From assembly GCA_937951975.1 (NCBI GenBank), contig CALGAJ010000337.1:1-35404 (forward strand): a stretch of 35,404 nucleotides of DNA, read 5' to 3'. The notes under the pieces were generated by a model that saw nothing but the letters and a program-made list of their open reading frames with translations, made no database searches and was not told the origin of the DNA. Below, in pieces: positions 15,990 to 24,541 of this stretch. Source of the stretch: an uncultured Desulfotignum sp. (GTDB lineage: Bacteria > Desulfobacterota > Desulfobacteria > Desulfobacterales > Desulfobacteraceae). How positions within the stretch are numbered: the first letter of the stretch is position 1; every line of letters starts with the position of its first letter. The position numbers and the translations under genes were made by a program.

Positions 15990-17701
15990 AGAACGGCGGC
16001 CATCACTCCGGTCAGAAGAAATGAGGATTCGATCAGAAATTCGATCTGGATGCCGGACATCTGCATGTCTTTTTCAAACAAACGAATCAGCACCAGCATA
16101 AAACCCGGCACCAGCGCCAGCAGAAATGCCAGGGAAAAAGGCAGCCCGGCCGTCCAGGCCCCTGCCAGCAGGACCAGGGTTGCAATCAGCACATACCGGA
16201 TCAGAACAAAGCTCTTTTTTTCTCCCAGAAGTATGGGCAGGGTTTCTCTGCCGGCAATCCGGTCGCCCTGGATGGCCTTGATATCGAAAAATGCGGTCCG
16301 GCTGAACACCAGCCCGGCGGCATACAAAAATGCCACGACCATCCAGACGGGGACACTGCGGGTATCCACAGCCGGCAGAATACTGGTGACAACTCCCCAG
16401 GCCATGGTGATCAGGATGGTTTTGGATCCGGGAATGTCCTTGATGCGACGAATCTGCTGTTTACCACCCAATCCCCGGGGGAGGATCTTCAGGTTATAGG
16501 ACAGTCCCAGAAGGCTCATGATCAGAAGAATGAAAAAAGAGATCACACCCGTGGTATATGCCAGATACAGCCCGGCCCCGCCGGAACCCAACGCCAGCAG
16601 CGTCAGAACAGGGCGATACCGCCGGTAGAATCCGGCCCGGTCCGGATGGTTGTATGTGTCTGATTTAACGGCAAACATATTGTTCAACACCTGCATGGAA
16701 AACACATAAAGCATGGCAATGGCCGCATGAATCCATGTACGGGGCAGTTGCTGAACCACGGAACAGGCATAGGTCAGGCTGCCGGCCCCCAGTGCCAGCA
16801 GCAGATTGGTCTTTAACAGACCCCCCTGGATCCGGGAGATGGCGCCGGCCAGGGGCTGCTGATCCTCAAGATGCCGGGCCACCCGGGAACAGGTGTCTGT
16901 GATGATCCAGTTGGGGGTGGAGGCCCCCGCGGTAATGGCAATGGAACGGAATCCTGCCAGGGCCGTGAAATCGATTTCCGACACGGTTTCAATATGGGTG
17001 GCCACGGCCCGGGCTTCAGCGGCCACCTGGGCCAGGCGCCGGGTATTTCCGCTCTGCCGCCCCCCCACCACGATCACGGCATCATGGGTGGCGGCCAGGT
17101 GTCTGACCTCCTGCTGCCGGCGCTCCGTGGACCCGCAGATGGTATCAAACACCTGGTAATGGGTCCGGTGTGCTGCGCAAAAGGCTTTAATTTCATCATA
17201 TAATGCCGTGTTCTGGGTGGTCTGGGCCACCACCACCGCGTTTTCAAATACGGGCAACGCCGTAAACTGATCCATGGCCGTCACCGTGTGACCGTTGCCC
17301 TGAGCATATCCCAGCAGCCCCTTGACCTCGGGATGATTTTCTTCACCGATAATAATGGTGGCAAATCCTTTCTGGGCAAATTTCCGGATAATCACCTGAA
17401 CCCGGACCACCCGGGGACAGGTGGCATTGATCACGGTGAATCCCGCTTTTTTCAGGGCGGTTTCATCTTCCGGCGGCACACCATGGGCACGGATCAGCAC
17501 CAGTCCCGTGCCTTTTTCAGGAATGGTATCCAGCCGGGAAATTCCCTTGGTCTCCAGCATTTCCAGCACCTGGGGATTGTGGATTAAAGGCCCGTAGGTG
17601 TATATCGGTGTATCGGATTTATTGGCGGCATCCAGCACCATGTCCACGGCCCGGCGGACCCCCATGCAGAAGCCGGCGGTTTTTGCTATGGTAATTTTCA
17701 T
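15986..17701 (-). CDS. ispH: IspH (HMBPP reductase) fused to a UbiA-family prenyltransferase-like domain
   Basis: A protein of 571 residues in two parts. Residues 1-285 are IspH, the [4Fe-4S] enzyme that ends the MEP isoprenoid pathway by reducing HMBPP to IPP and DMAPP. The three cluster cysteines are visible (Cys12 in GFCMGV, Cys95 in ATCPRV, Cys189 in ICGSTERR), as are PLIHNPQV, GEENHPEV, QTTQN and GASTPNWII. Residues 295-571 are a polytopic membrane domain of the UbiA type. Its second Asp-rich motif is good (DIKAIQGDRIAGRETLP, near 472-488), but the first is degenerate (NNMFAVKSD near 340, where N-D-x2-D-x3-D is expected). IspH alone is normally 280-320 residues, so this is a true fusion without a break. 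The start overlaps the parB stop by ATGA. The prenyl acceptor is unknown, and loss of activity in the second half is possible. Confidence 0.88.
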   Translation of the reverse strand: MKITIAKTAGFCMGVRRAVDMVLDAANKSDTPIYTYGPLIHNPQVLEMLETKGISRLDTIPEKGTGLVLIRAHGVPPEDETALKKAGFTVINATCPRVVRVQVIIRKFAQKGFATIIIGEENHPEVKGLLGYAQGNGHTVTAMDQFTALPVFENAVVVAQTTQNTALYDEIKAFCAAHRTHYQVFDTICGSTERRQQEVRHLAATHDAVIVVGGRQSGNTRRLAQVAAEARAVATHIETVSEIDFTALAGFRSIAITAGASTPNWIITDTCSRVARHLEDQQPLAGAISRIQGGLLKTNLLLALGAGSLTYACSVVQQLPRTWIHAAIAMLYVFSMQVLNNMFAVKSDTYNHPDRAGFYRRYRPVLTLLALGSGGAGLYLAYTTGVISFFILLIMSLLGLSYNLKILPRGLGGKQQIRRIKDIPGSKTILITMAWGVVTSILPAVDTRSVPVWMVVAFLYAAGLVFSRTAFFDIKAIQGDRIAGRETLPILLGEKKSFVLIRYVLIATLVLLAGAWTAGLPFSLAFLLALVPGFMLVLIRLFEKDMQMSGIQIEFLIESSFLLTGVMAAVL

Positions 17702-18573
17702 GAAATATTGATCAGCAGATTCACCAGCCGGGAAAATTCCGATTGTGACGTGAAATTGATTTCAATCCGTCCTTTTTCCCCGGTTTTTCGAATTTTCACC
17801 GGAGACTGGATCTGGCTGGAAATCCGGGAGCAGGTATTTTCAAGAAAGGCTTGTTCTGTTGCGGACAGATTCCGGACCGGTGCGGGTTTTTCCTGTTTGG
17901 ACTGATTCACCAGAAGCTCGGTTTTTCTGACCGACAGTTTCTGGGCAACCACCTGTTCGAACAGGGCCAGCTGGATTTCCACAGAATCCGCCCCCAGCAG
18001 GGCCCGGGCGTGGCCCGTGGAAATTTCTTCATCCAGAAGACTTTTTTTTATTTTTTCAGGCAACCCCCGCAGCCGGAGCAGATTGGCAATGGTGGAACGG
18101 TTTTTGCCTATTTTTTTGGCCACTTTTTCCTGGGTATAGCCGAATTCATCCATGAGCCTGAAATACGCTTCCGCTTCTTCCAGCACATTCAGATTGGCCC
18201 GCTGAATATTCTCAATGATGGACACTTCCAGCACCTGCTCGTCGGTCAGGTCCTTGACCACCACCGGGACATGGCTCAGGTTGGCTGACTTGGCGGCCCG
18301 AAGGCGCCGTTCGCCGGCGATCAGTTCATAGGTGCCGTCCATATGCCGGACCAGCAGCGGTTGCAGGACCCCCTGTTCGGCAATGGACTCTTTGAGACGG
18401 TCCAGTTCCTCTTCATTGAAATCGGTCCGGGGCTGATACCGGTTGGGAGCGATATTATCCACCGGACACATGAAAAAATTTCCCCGGTCCTTCTGGCCAT
18501 CCAGATCAAAATCCGGAATCAACGCCCCGATACCCCGGCCCAGGCCTGTTTTTTTCTTTTTTTTCTCCATCAT
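17698..18573 (-). CDS. parB: Chromosome partitioning protein ParB (Spo0J-like)
   Basis: A protein of 291 residues. The N-terminal domain starts with the ParA-stimulating basic/GLGRG segment (KKKKKTGLGRGIGALI), then the CTP-binding ParB core with GERRLRAAK (about 86-94) and ENIQRANLN (about 118-126). A helix-turn-helix follows for parS recognition (YTQEKVAKKIGKNRSTIANLL), then a C-terminal dimerisation region. ParB loads on parS as a CTP-gated clamp and works with ParA in origin segregation. It overlaps parA upstream and ispH-ubiA downstream by 4 bases each (ATGA), so all three are translationally coupled. No full parS palindrome was found nearby by eye. Confidence 0.95.
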   Translation of the reverse strand: MMEKKKKKTGLGRGIGALIPDFDLDGQKDRGNFFMCPVDNIAPNRYQPRTDFNEEELDRLKESIAEQGVLQPLLVRHMDGTYELIAGERRLRAAKSANLSHVPVVVKDLTDEQVLEVSIIENIQRANLNVLEEAEAYFRLMDEFGYTQEKVAKKIGKNRSTIANLLRLRGLPEKIKKSLLDEEISTGHARALLGADSVEIQLALFEQVVAQKLSVRKTELLVNQSKQEKPAPVRNLSATEQAFLENTCSRISSQIQSPVKIRKTGEKGRIEINFTSQSEFSRLVNLLINIS

Positions 18574-19328
18574 CGTTTCAGCAGCTCCCTGGCAAACGCC
18601 ATATATCCTTTCGCTCCCTGCGACTGCTTGTCATATAACATGACCGGCATGCCGTAACTGGGGGCTTCTCCCAGTTTCACGTTCCGCGGAATCTTGGTTT
18701 TAAACACCAGATCCTTGAAATATTTCCGGGCATCCTCCACCACATTCTGGGCCAGATTGGTCCGCCGGTCAAACATGGTCAGCACAATTCCCTTGATTTT
18801 CAACCCCGGGTTAAACGATGACTTGACCCGCTTGACCGTGTTCAAAAGCTGCCCCAGTCCTTCCAGTGCAAAAAACTCGCTCTGGAGCGGGATCAGCACG
18901 GAATGGGATGCCACAAACGCATTCAGGGTCAACAGGCTCAATGCCGGCGGGCAATCGATAAACACATAATCATACTGGTCTGCCACCGGCGCCAGAATCT
19001 GTTTCAGCCGGGCCTCCCGTTGCGGAACCGACACCATTTCAATCTCAAAACCGATCAAATCCACATTTGCCGGCAACAGGGTCAGGTTCGGCAGCATGGT
19101 GGGCCGCAGCAAGTCCCGGATATCCGCTTCACCGATCAATCCATGGTACAGAGAGGATTCCAGACCGGGTTTTTCCACTCCCAGACCGGTCGTGGCATTG
19201 GCCTGGGAATCACAGTCCACCAGCAGCACTTTTTTCTTCAGCATGGCCAGTGCTGCAGACAGATTGACCGCGGTGGTGGTTTTTCCCACCCCGCCTTTTT
19301 GATTGGCTATACTGATGATCTGAGTCAT
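18570..19328 (-). CDS. parA: Chromosome partitioning ATPase ParA (Soj-like)
   Basis: A protein of 252 residues with no N-terminal DNA-binding extension, as in chromosomal Soj/ParA. The deviant Walker A KGGVGKTTT lies at about 11-19, Walker A' is VDCDSQANAT and Walker B is VFIDCPPALSLLTLN. It binds ATP, dimerises on the nucleoid and moves ParB-parS complexes. It is first in the parA-parB-ispH/ubiA operon. The ribosome-binding site before the ATG is weak. A TTGACA hexamer occurs upstream on the minus strand (19454-19459), but I see no matching -10 at proper spacing. Confidence 0.95.
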   Translation of the reverse strand: MTQIISIANQKGGVGKTTTAVNLSAALAMLKKKVLLVDCDSQANATTGLGVEKPGLESSLYHGLIGEADIRDLLRPTMLPNLTLLPANVDLIGFEIEMVSVPQREARLKQILAPVADQYDYVFIDCPPALSLLTLNAFVASHSVLIPLQSEFFALEGLGQLLNTVKRVKSSFNPGLKIKGIVLTMFDRRTNLAQNVVEDARKYFKDLVFKTKIPRNVKLGEAPSYGMPVMLYDKQSQGAKGYMAFARELLKR

Positions 19329-19484
19329 AATTTAAAATCCATATCACAGTTCATGATTCGAGGTAAACAAGAAAAACCGGCGGCAGATGTTCATTTTTTG
19401 GGATCTGAAATATATCCGTTCAGGCTGCCCCTTTTCTCTTATTCCTGGAATCATGTCAAGAAAAATTGCGGTTCAGGCTTGAAT

Positions 19485-19512
19485 TTGACATTTTTTATCC
19501 CTGTGATAAAAT
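19485..19512 (+). promoter_or_regulatory. Sigma-70-type promoter of hrpA, almost abutting the start codon
   Basis: TTGACA (19485-19490), a 16-nt spacer, then TAAAAT (19507-19512): 6/6 and 5/6 matches to the -35 and -10 consensus. The expected transcription start, 6-8 nt past the -10, is 19518-19520, and the hrpA ATG is at 19522, leaving almost no leader. Confidence 0.75.
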
Positions 19513-19521
19513 GACGGGTTT

Positions 19522-22500
19522 ATGATGCAAAAAGACGCTTCCCAGTTTCACAAAAAAAAAAGGCCCGCCCGGAAACCGTCGGCCCGCCCCCCTGAAAACA
19601 GGCCGGCCCGGCTGAATTTCCCTCCGGATCTTCCCATCACGGCCAGAAAAGATGCCATCATTGAAGCCATCCAGACCAGCCGGGTGGTGATCATTTCCGG
19701 GGAAACCGGTTCCGGCAAAACCACCCAGATTCCCAAGTTCTGCCTGGCCGCCGGATGCGGCACCCGGGGCATGATCGGGTGCACCCAGCCCCGGCGCATC
19801 GCTGCGATCAATGTGGCCAAGCGGATTGCCTTTGAACTTCAGGAGCCTTTGGGGCAGTCCGTGGGATATAAAATCCGGTTTGATGACAAAACCTCCTCCC
19901 GGGGCTGTATCAAAGTGATGACCGACGGCATTCTGCTGGCGGAAACCCAGCACGATCCCATGTTGAGGCGGTATGACACCATCATTGTGGACGAGGCCCA
20001 TGAAAGAAGCCTGAACATCGATTTCACCCTGGGCATTCTCAGGCGCCTGATCAAAAAACGCAGACACCTGAAACTGATCATCACCTCGGCCACCATCGAT
20101 ACCCAGAAATTTTCCGAAGCCTTTGACAACGCCCCCATCATCGAAGTCTCGGGCCGGATGTTTCCGGTGGAGGTGCAGTACCGGCCCATTCTTACAGACA
20201 CCGGAGAAAAGCAGAATCCGGAGGACCAGGGGTATGTGGAGGCGGCGGCGGATGCGGCCCATTCTCTTCTGACCCGCACCCGGGCCGGGGACATACTGAT
20301 TTTCATGCCCACGGAACAGGACATCGGGGAAACCATGGAACTGCTCCGGGGACGGCAGCATCCCGGTGTCACCATCCTGCCCCTGTTCGCACGCCTGTCC
20401 GCCAGAGAACAGGCCAAAGTGTTTTCAAGGACCCCGGGCCGGAAAGTCATCGTGTCCACCAATGTGGCGGAAACCTCTTTGACCATCCCGGGTATCCGGT
20501 ATGTGATCGACACGGGCCTGGCCCGCATTCCCAGTTATTCCCCGAGAACCCGCACCACGTCGCTGCCGGTGCGGCCCATCTCCCAGAGTTCCGCCAACCA
20601 GCGCATGGGACGGTGCGGCCGGGTGGAAAACGGGGTGTGCATAAGGCTGTATGATGAAGACGATTTCAACGGCCGGCCTTTTTTCACGGCCCCGGAAATT
20701 CTGCGCAGCAACCTGGCGGAAGTCATTTTGCGCATGATCGCCCTGAAACTGGGGGATGTACAGGGATTTCCCTTTATTGATCCGCCCGCCCCCAAAAGCA
20801 TCCGGGACGGATTCGCCACCCTGGTGGAACTGGGGGCTGTCAAGATATCGGGGAAACAAAAAAAATCCGTAGAACTCACCGGGGTGGGAAAAATCATGTC
20901 GCAAATCCCGGTGGATCCCAAACTGTCCCGCATTCTCATTGCGGCTAAAGACAACCACTGCCTGGCCGAAGCCCTGGTCATTGCCACGGCATTGTCCATT
21001 TCCGATGTCCGGCAGCGTCCGGTGGAAAAAGCAGCGGCCGCCGACCAGAAACACGCCCGGTTCAAAGATCCGTCCTCTGATTTCATCACCCTGCTCAATA
21101 TCTGGGATACTTATAAGGCGGAAGAAAAAAAATCCCGCTCCCGGTCAAAACTCCGGCAGTTCTGCATGGACCATTTTCTGTCCTTCAAACGCATCCGGGA
21201 ATGGCTGGATATCCACAGCCAGATCCGGCGCCAGCTGGAGGAACACGGGTTTTCCGATTTTTCTCCCTTTACTTTTTTGCCCGGCACCGATCATCTGAAA
21301 TCAACGGCCAAAGACATCGGCGGCCCCTTGTACACGGCCCTGCACAAATCCCTTCTGGCCGGATACCTGTCCAACATTGCCCATAAAAAGGAAAAAAATA
21401 TCTATGCGGCGGCCAAAGGTCAGCAGGCCATGATTTTTCCGGGATCCGGCCTGTTTAACAAGGCCGGGCCCTGGATTGTGGCGGCCGAATTTGTCAAAAC
21501 CAGCCAGCTGTTTGCCAGAGGGGTGGCCAATATCGATCCGGCCTGGCTGGAGGAAATCGGAAAGGATCTGTGCACCCGCACCTATTCCGATCCCCGGTGG
21601 GAAAAAAAACAGGGCCGGGTCATGGCCACGGAGCAGGTCTCGTTGTTCGGTCTGATCATTGTGGCGGGCCGGGCCGTACCTTACGGGAAAATCAATCCCC
21701 AGGAGGCCGGGGATATTTTTATCCGCAGCGCCCTGGTGGATGGAGAGATTCACCAGCCCTTCGCCTTCATGATCCACAACCGGAACCTGATCGAAGAACT
21801 GGAAGAAGCGGAGCACAAGATCCGGCAGCGGGACATTCTGGTGAGCACTGAGGACATGGTCCAGTTCTACCATGCCCGGCTGCCCCGGCCGTTTTATCAC
21901 ATCAAGACCTTTGCCAAATTTCTCAAAGACCAGAAAGATGATACGTTTCTGCGCATGACCCGGCAGGACCTGGAAAAAAACCGGGCCGATCAGGATCACC
22001 TGGCACAGTTTCCGGATGTGCTGAACACAAAACAGGGAAACTTTGCCCTGTCCTACCGGTTCGATCCCGGAAACGACACGGACGGGGTCACGGTCAAGGT
22101 GCCGGCGGACATGGCGGCCCAGGTCCCCCGGACTGCCGTTGAAAAACTGGTGCCCGGACTGTTTGAAGAAAAAATCGCCGGACTGATCAAGGGACTGCCC
22201 AAATCTTTCCGGGTCCGGCTAATGCCCATTCAGGCCACGGCGGCCCGGATCGCAAAGGATCTGCCCAAGGAGGATACCCCGTTGTTCTCCCAGTTGTCCG
22301 CTTTTATCCGGAAACACTATGGATTGACCATTCCTGCCACAGCCTGGTCGGAAGACCATCTGGCGGATCACTTGAAAATGCGGATTTCCATCCGGGACCA
22401 CAAGGACCGGGAGATCACCTCTTTAAGGGACCCGGCCATTTTAAACCGGTTTCCGGATACGGCCCCCCAGCCCGGCACATCCGCCCTGGACCGGGCCAGG

Positions 22501-23397
22501 CAGACATTTGAAAAAACAGGAATCACTGACTGGACGTTTCCCGATCTTGCGGACGTGCACTGCATTGACGAGCCGGACGGGTTCACCCGAAAGGTGTACC
22601 CGGGATTGAAAATCGAGGGGGACACGTTAAGCCTGCGCCTGTTTCTCTCCGGACAGGATGCGGAAACCGCCCATGCCCGGGGCATCCGAAGGCTGTATGA
22701 GTATCGGTTTGCCGATCTGTTCAAGGCCGTTAAAAAAGATATCCGCGCCGCAGGGGATCTCAAGCGGATCGCCATGTATTTTGACGGACCGGCCGCATTT
22801 CAACATGCGGTTTATACCTGTATCACCGGGCATCTGTTTGAAAAAAACCTGCGGACCCGAAAGGCATTTGAATCCTATATCCAGGAACTGCGCCCCACCC
22901 TTTTCCAGAAGACACAGGATCTGATCCAGGACATTCAGGCTGTGGGCCGGGCATATGTTGAATGTTTTTCCTTGATCCAGACCCTGTCTTTAAAACATCA
23001 GGCCCGGCCCCAGGCCAGCCGGATTCTTGCGGAACTGTTTGAAGGACTCAAAAACCTGGTGCCGCCCCATTTTCTTTCTTTATATTCCATTGACCGGATC
23101 CAGCATTTGCCCCGGTATGTGGACTGTCTTAGAATCCGGGCCCAGAGAGGGGCGGACAATCCGGCCAAGGAATCTGAAAAAGCAAAAAAAATCCGCCGGT
23201 TTGAGCATCATCTGGCCACCCAGGTGGCTGGGTTGTCTGAAAAAACATCCCCGGAAAAAGCCGAAAAAGTCGAGGATTTTTTCTGGCTTCTGGAAGAATA
23301 TAAAATATCGGTATTTGCCCAGGAATTGAAAACCGCGGTCAAGGTGTCTGCCAAACGCCTGGAAAAGGAAGTGCACACCCTGTCCACGATGATCTGA
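19522..23397 (+). CDS. hrpA: ATP-dependent RNA helicase HrpA (DEAH box)
   Basis: A protein of 1291 residues, the usual length of bacterial HrpA. It has motif I GETGSGKTTQIPK, motif Ia TQPRRIAA, motif II DEAHERS, motif III SATID, motif V STNVAETSLTIPG and motif VI QRMGRCGR. These are followed by the HA2/winged-helix region, the OB-like segment and the long bacterial HrpA C-terminal extension. It unwinds RNA in the cytoplasm; roles in mRNA processing and rescue of stalled ribosomes are known for the family. The first 35 residues are basic and Pro-rich. No Shine-Dalgarno sequence precedes the ATG, in line with the adjacent promoter and a leaderless message. No alternative ATG exists before the helicase core. 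Confidence 0.95.
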   Translation: MMQKDASQFHKKKRPARKPSARPPENRPARLNFPPDLPITARKDAIIEAIQTSRVVIISGETGSGKTTQIPKFCLAAGCGTRGMIGCTQPRRIAAINVAKRIAFELQEPLGQSVGYKIRFDDKTSSRGCIKVMTDGILLAETQHDPMLRRYDTIIVDEAHERSLNIDFTLGILRRLIKKRRHLKLIITSATIDTQKFSEAFDNAPIIEVSGRMFPVEVQYRPILTDTGEKQNPEDQGYVEAAADAAHSLLTRTRAGDILIFMPTEQDIGETMELLRGRQHPGVTILPLFARLSAREQAKVFSRTPGRKVIVSTNVAETSLTIPGIRYVIDTGLARIPSYSPRTRTTSLPVRPISQSSANQRMGRCGRVENGVCIRLYDEDDFNGRPFFTAPEILRSNLAEVILRMIALKLGDVQGFPFIDPPAPKSIRDGFATLVELGAVKISGKQKKSVELTGVGKIMSQIPVDPKLSRILIAAKDNHCLAEALVIATALSISDVRQRPVEKAAAADQKHARFKDPSSDFITLLNIWDTYKAEEKKSRSRSKLRQFCMDHFLSFKRIREWLDIHSQIRRQLEEHGFSDFSPFTFLPGTDHLKSTAKDIGGPLYTALHKSLLAGYLSNIAHKKEKNIYAAAKGQQAMIFPGSGLFNKAGPWIVAAEFVKTSQLFARGVANIDPAWLEEIGKDLCTRTYSDPRWEKKQGRVMATEQVSLFGLIIVAGRAVPYGKINPQEAGDIFIRSALVDGEIHQPFAFMIHNRNLIEELEEAEHKIRQRDILVSTEDMVQFYHARLPRPFYHIKTFAKFLKDQKDDTFLRMTRQDLEKNRADQDHLAQFPDVLNTKQGNFALSYRFDPGNDTDGVTVKVPADMAAQVPRTAVEKLVPGLFEEKIAGLIKGLPKSFRVRLMPIQATAARIAKDLPKEDTPLFSQLSAFIRKHYGLTIPATAWSEDHLADHLKMRISIRDHKDREITSLRDPAILNRFPDTAPQPGTSALDRARQTFEKTGITDWTFPDLADVHCIDEPDGFTRKVYPGLKIEGDTLSLRLFLSGQDAETAHARGIRRLYEYRFADLFKAVKKDIRAAGDLKRIAMYFDGPAAFQHAVYTCITGHLFEKNLRTRKAFESYIQELRPTLFQKTQDLIQDIQAVGRAYVECFSLIQTLSLKHQARPQASRILAELFEGLKNLVPPHFLSLYSIDRIQHLPRYVDCLRIRAQRGADNPAKESEKAKKIRRFEHHLATQVAGLSEKTSPEKAEKVEDFFWLLEEYKISVFAQELKTAVKVSAKRLEKEVHTLSTMI

Positions 23398-23441
23398 TAG
23401 ATAAATAATCTGATCCGTGCACCGGTTTCCACTGATCTCTC

Positions 23442-23696
23442 TCAGGCTGACTGGCGCTTCAAACGCTGGCGGACCTGTTTTTCCAGATGCTGAATGACCC
23501 GGGTCAGTGTCCGGGTTGCCCGGACGGGACCGGAATTGTTCCACCCGGCGGCCAGGGCCTGGTCTTTTTTTTGACAAAACTGATCCACGGAATCCACCAA
23601 TGTCATCCATGCCAGCAGTTTCTGAATCACATGGCGCTCTTCCGGGCTCAGGTCCGCCGTATCAATGGGATGGCCACTGTCTGTTCGGATAATCAT
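23442..23696 (-). CDS. Small hypothetical protein, 84 aa
   Basis: A soluble protein of 84 residues that I do not recognise. It is mostly helical, with a basic C-terminal helix (VIQHLEKQVRQRLKRQ), one Cys, and no membrane segment or signal peptide. An AAGGA lies at good spacing before the ATG, and codon choice resembles the neighbours (GC-rich third positions), which supports coding. It converges on hrpA (44 nt between stops) and is divergent from ccdA. Confidence 0.6.
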   Translation of the reverse strand: MIIRTDSGHPIDTADLSPEERHVIQKLLAWMTLVDSVDQFCQKKDQALAAGWNNSGPVRATRTLTRVIQHLEKQVRQRLKRQSA

Positions 23697-23740
23697 CTGT
23701 TTTTTTCCTTATGGTTCTTCACCGGTTGACCGGATTTTCC

Positions 23741-23769
23741 CTGAAACTTCTTGAAACCTGCTGCATAAT
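23741..23769 (+). promoter_or_regulatory. Possible sigma-70 promoter upstream of ccdA
   Basis: CTGAAA (23741-23746), a 17-nt spacer, then CATAAT (23764-23769): 4/6 and 5/6 matches, 60 nt before the GTG start of ccdA. Position is good but the match is moderate. Confidence 0.3.
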
Positions 23770-23829
23770 GCATTAATTTGCTCTAAGTTATCAACCCAAA
23801 ACCCGAGTTTCTTCCAAAGGATTGTTTGC

Positions 23830-24528
23830 GTGTTCACTGAAACCGTTACATTTCCGGCGGCATTTATCGCCGGCCTGCTTTCATTTTTATCCCCGTGTAT
23901 TCTGCCGCTGATCCCTGCGTATTTTTCATTTATCACCGGGCTGTCTTTAGATGAACTCACTCAGGGCAAACAGGAAACCCGTAAAAAAGTGATCCTGTCC
24001 ACCCTGGCGTATGTGGCCGGATTTTCCCTGGTGTTCATCCTGATGGGTGCATCGGCATCGTTTCTGGGGGCCGCGTTCACCCGATACGCCCACATCATTC
24101 AGTATGTGGGGGGGGCGATCATCCTGGTTTTCGGGCTGCATTTGCTGGGGGTCATCAACATCAAGGCCCTGGCGTTTGAAAAACGGATCCATATGAAGCA
24201 GAAACCGGTCCATCTGGCCGGCACCTTTGTCATCGGCATGGCATTCGGGGCCGGGTGGAGTCCGTGCATCGGGCCGCTTTTGGGAAGCATCCTGATCGTG
24301 GCAGGCAATCAGGACACCGTGGTCAAAGGCGTCTGGCTTCTGGCCGTGTATTCCGCCGGCCTGGCCCTGCCGTTTATTCTCATGTCCTTTTTCATCACCT
24401 CCCTGGTGGAAACCATGAAAAAAGCCACCCGATACATCCCCATCATCAACAAAATAGCGGGCGGACTTCTGGTTGTCATGGGTCTGCTGCTGATTTTTGA
24501 TAAATTTTATTTACTGACCCTGGTCTGA
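23830..24528 (+). CDS. ccdA: Cytochrome c biogenesis / thiol-disulfide transmembrane protein CcdA
   Basis: A protein of 232 residues with about six membrane helices. The two pseudo-symmetric Cys-Pro signatures are visible: LSPCILPLIPAY near 20-31 and GWSPCIGPLLG near 142-152. In the CcdA/DsbD-beta family these two cysteines form the redox pair that carries electrons from cytoplasmic thioredoxin to periplasmic thioredoxin-like partners, supporting haem attachment to c-type cytochromes. The start is GTG, with AAGGA about 8 nt upstream. It ends 13 nt before the MFS transporter gene, so the two form a short operon. No ResA/TlpA-like partner is encoded nearby. Confidence 0.93.
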   Translation: MFTETVTFPAAFIAGLLSFLSPCILPLIPAYFSFITGLSLDELTQGKQETRKKVILSTLAYVAGFSLVFILMGASASFLGAAFTRYAHIIQYVGGAIILVFGLHLLGVINIKALAFEKRIHMKQKPVHLAGTFVIGMAFGAGWSPCIGPLLGSILIVAGNQDTVVKGVWLLAVYSAGLALPFILMSFFITSLVETMKKATRYIPIINKIAGGLLVVMGLLLIFDKFYLLTLV

Positions 24529-24541
24529 ACCGGCAACACGC

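Noticed and set aside
18668..18690. Partial match to the parS palindrome (AGTTTCACGTTCC) inside parA
   Set aside because: Only the left half matches TGTTTCACGTGAAACA; the right half has no symmetry. Probably chance coding sequence.
19495..20361. Minus-strand open frame of 288 codons over the start of hrpA
   Set aside because: It is antisense to the helicase motifs, covers the hrpA promoter, and has no recognisable domain or ribosome-binding site.
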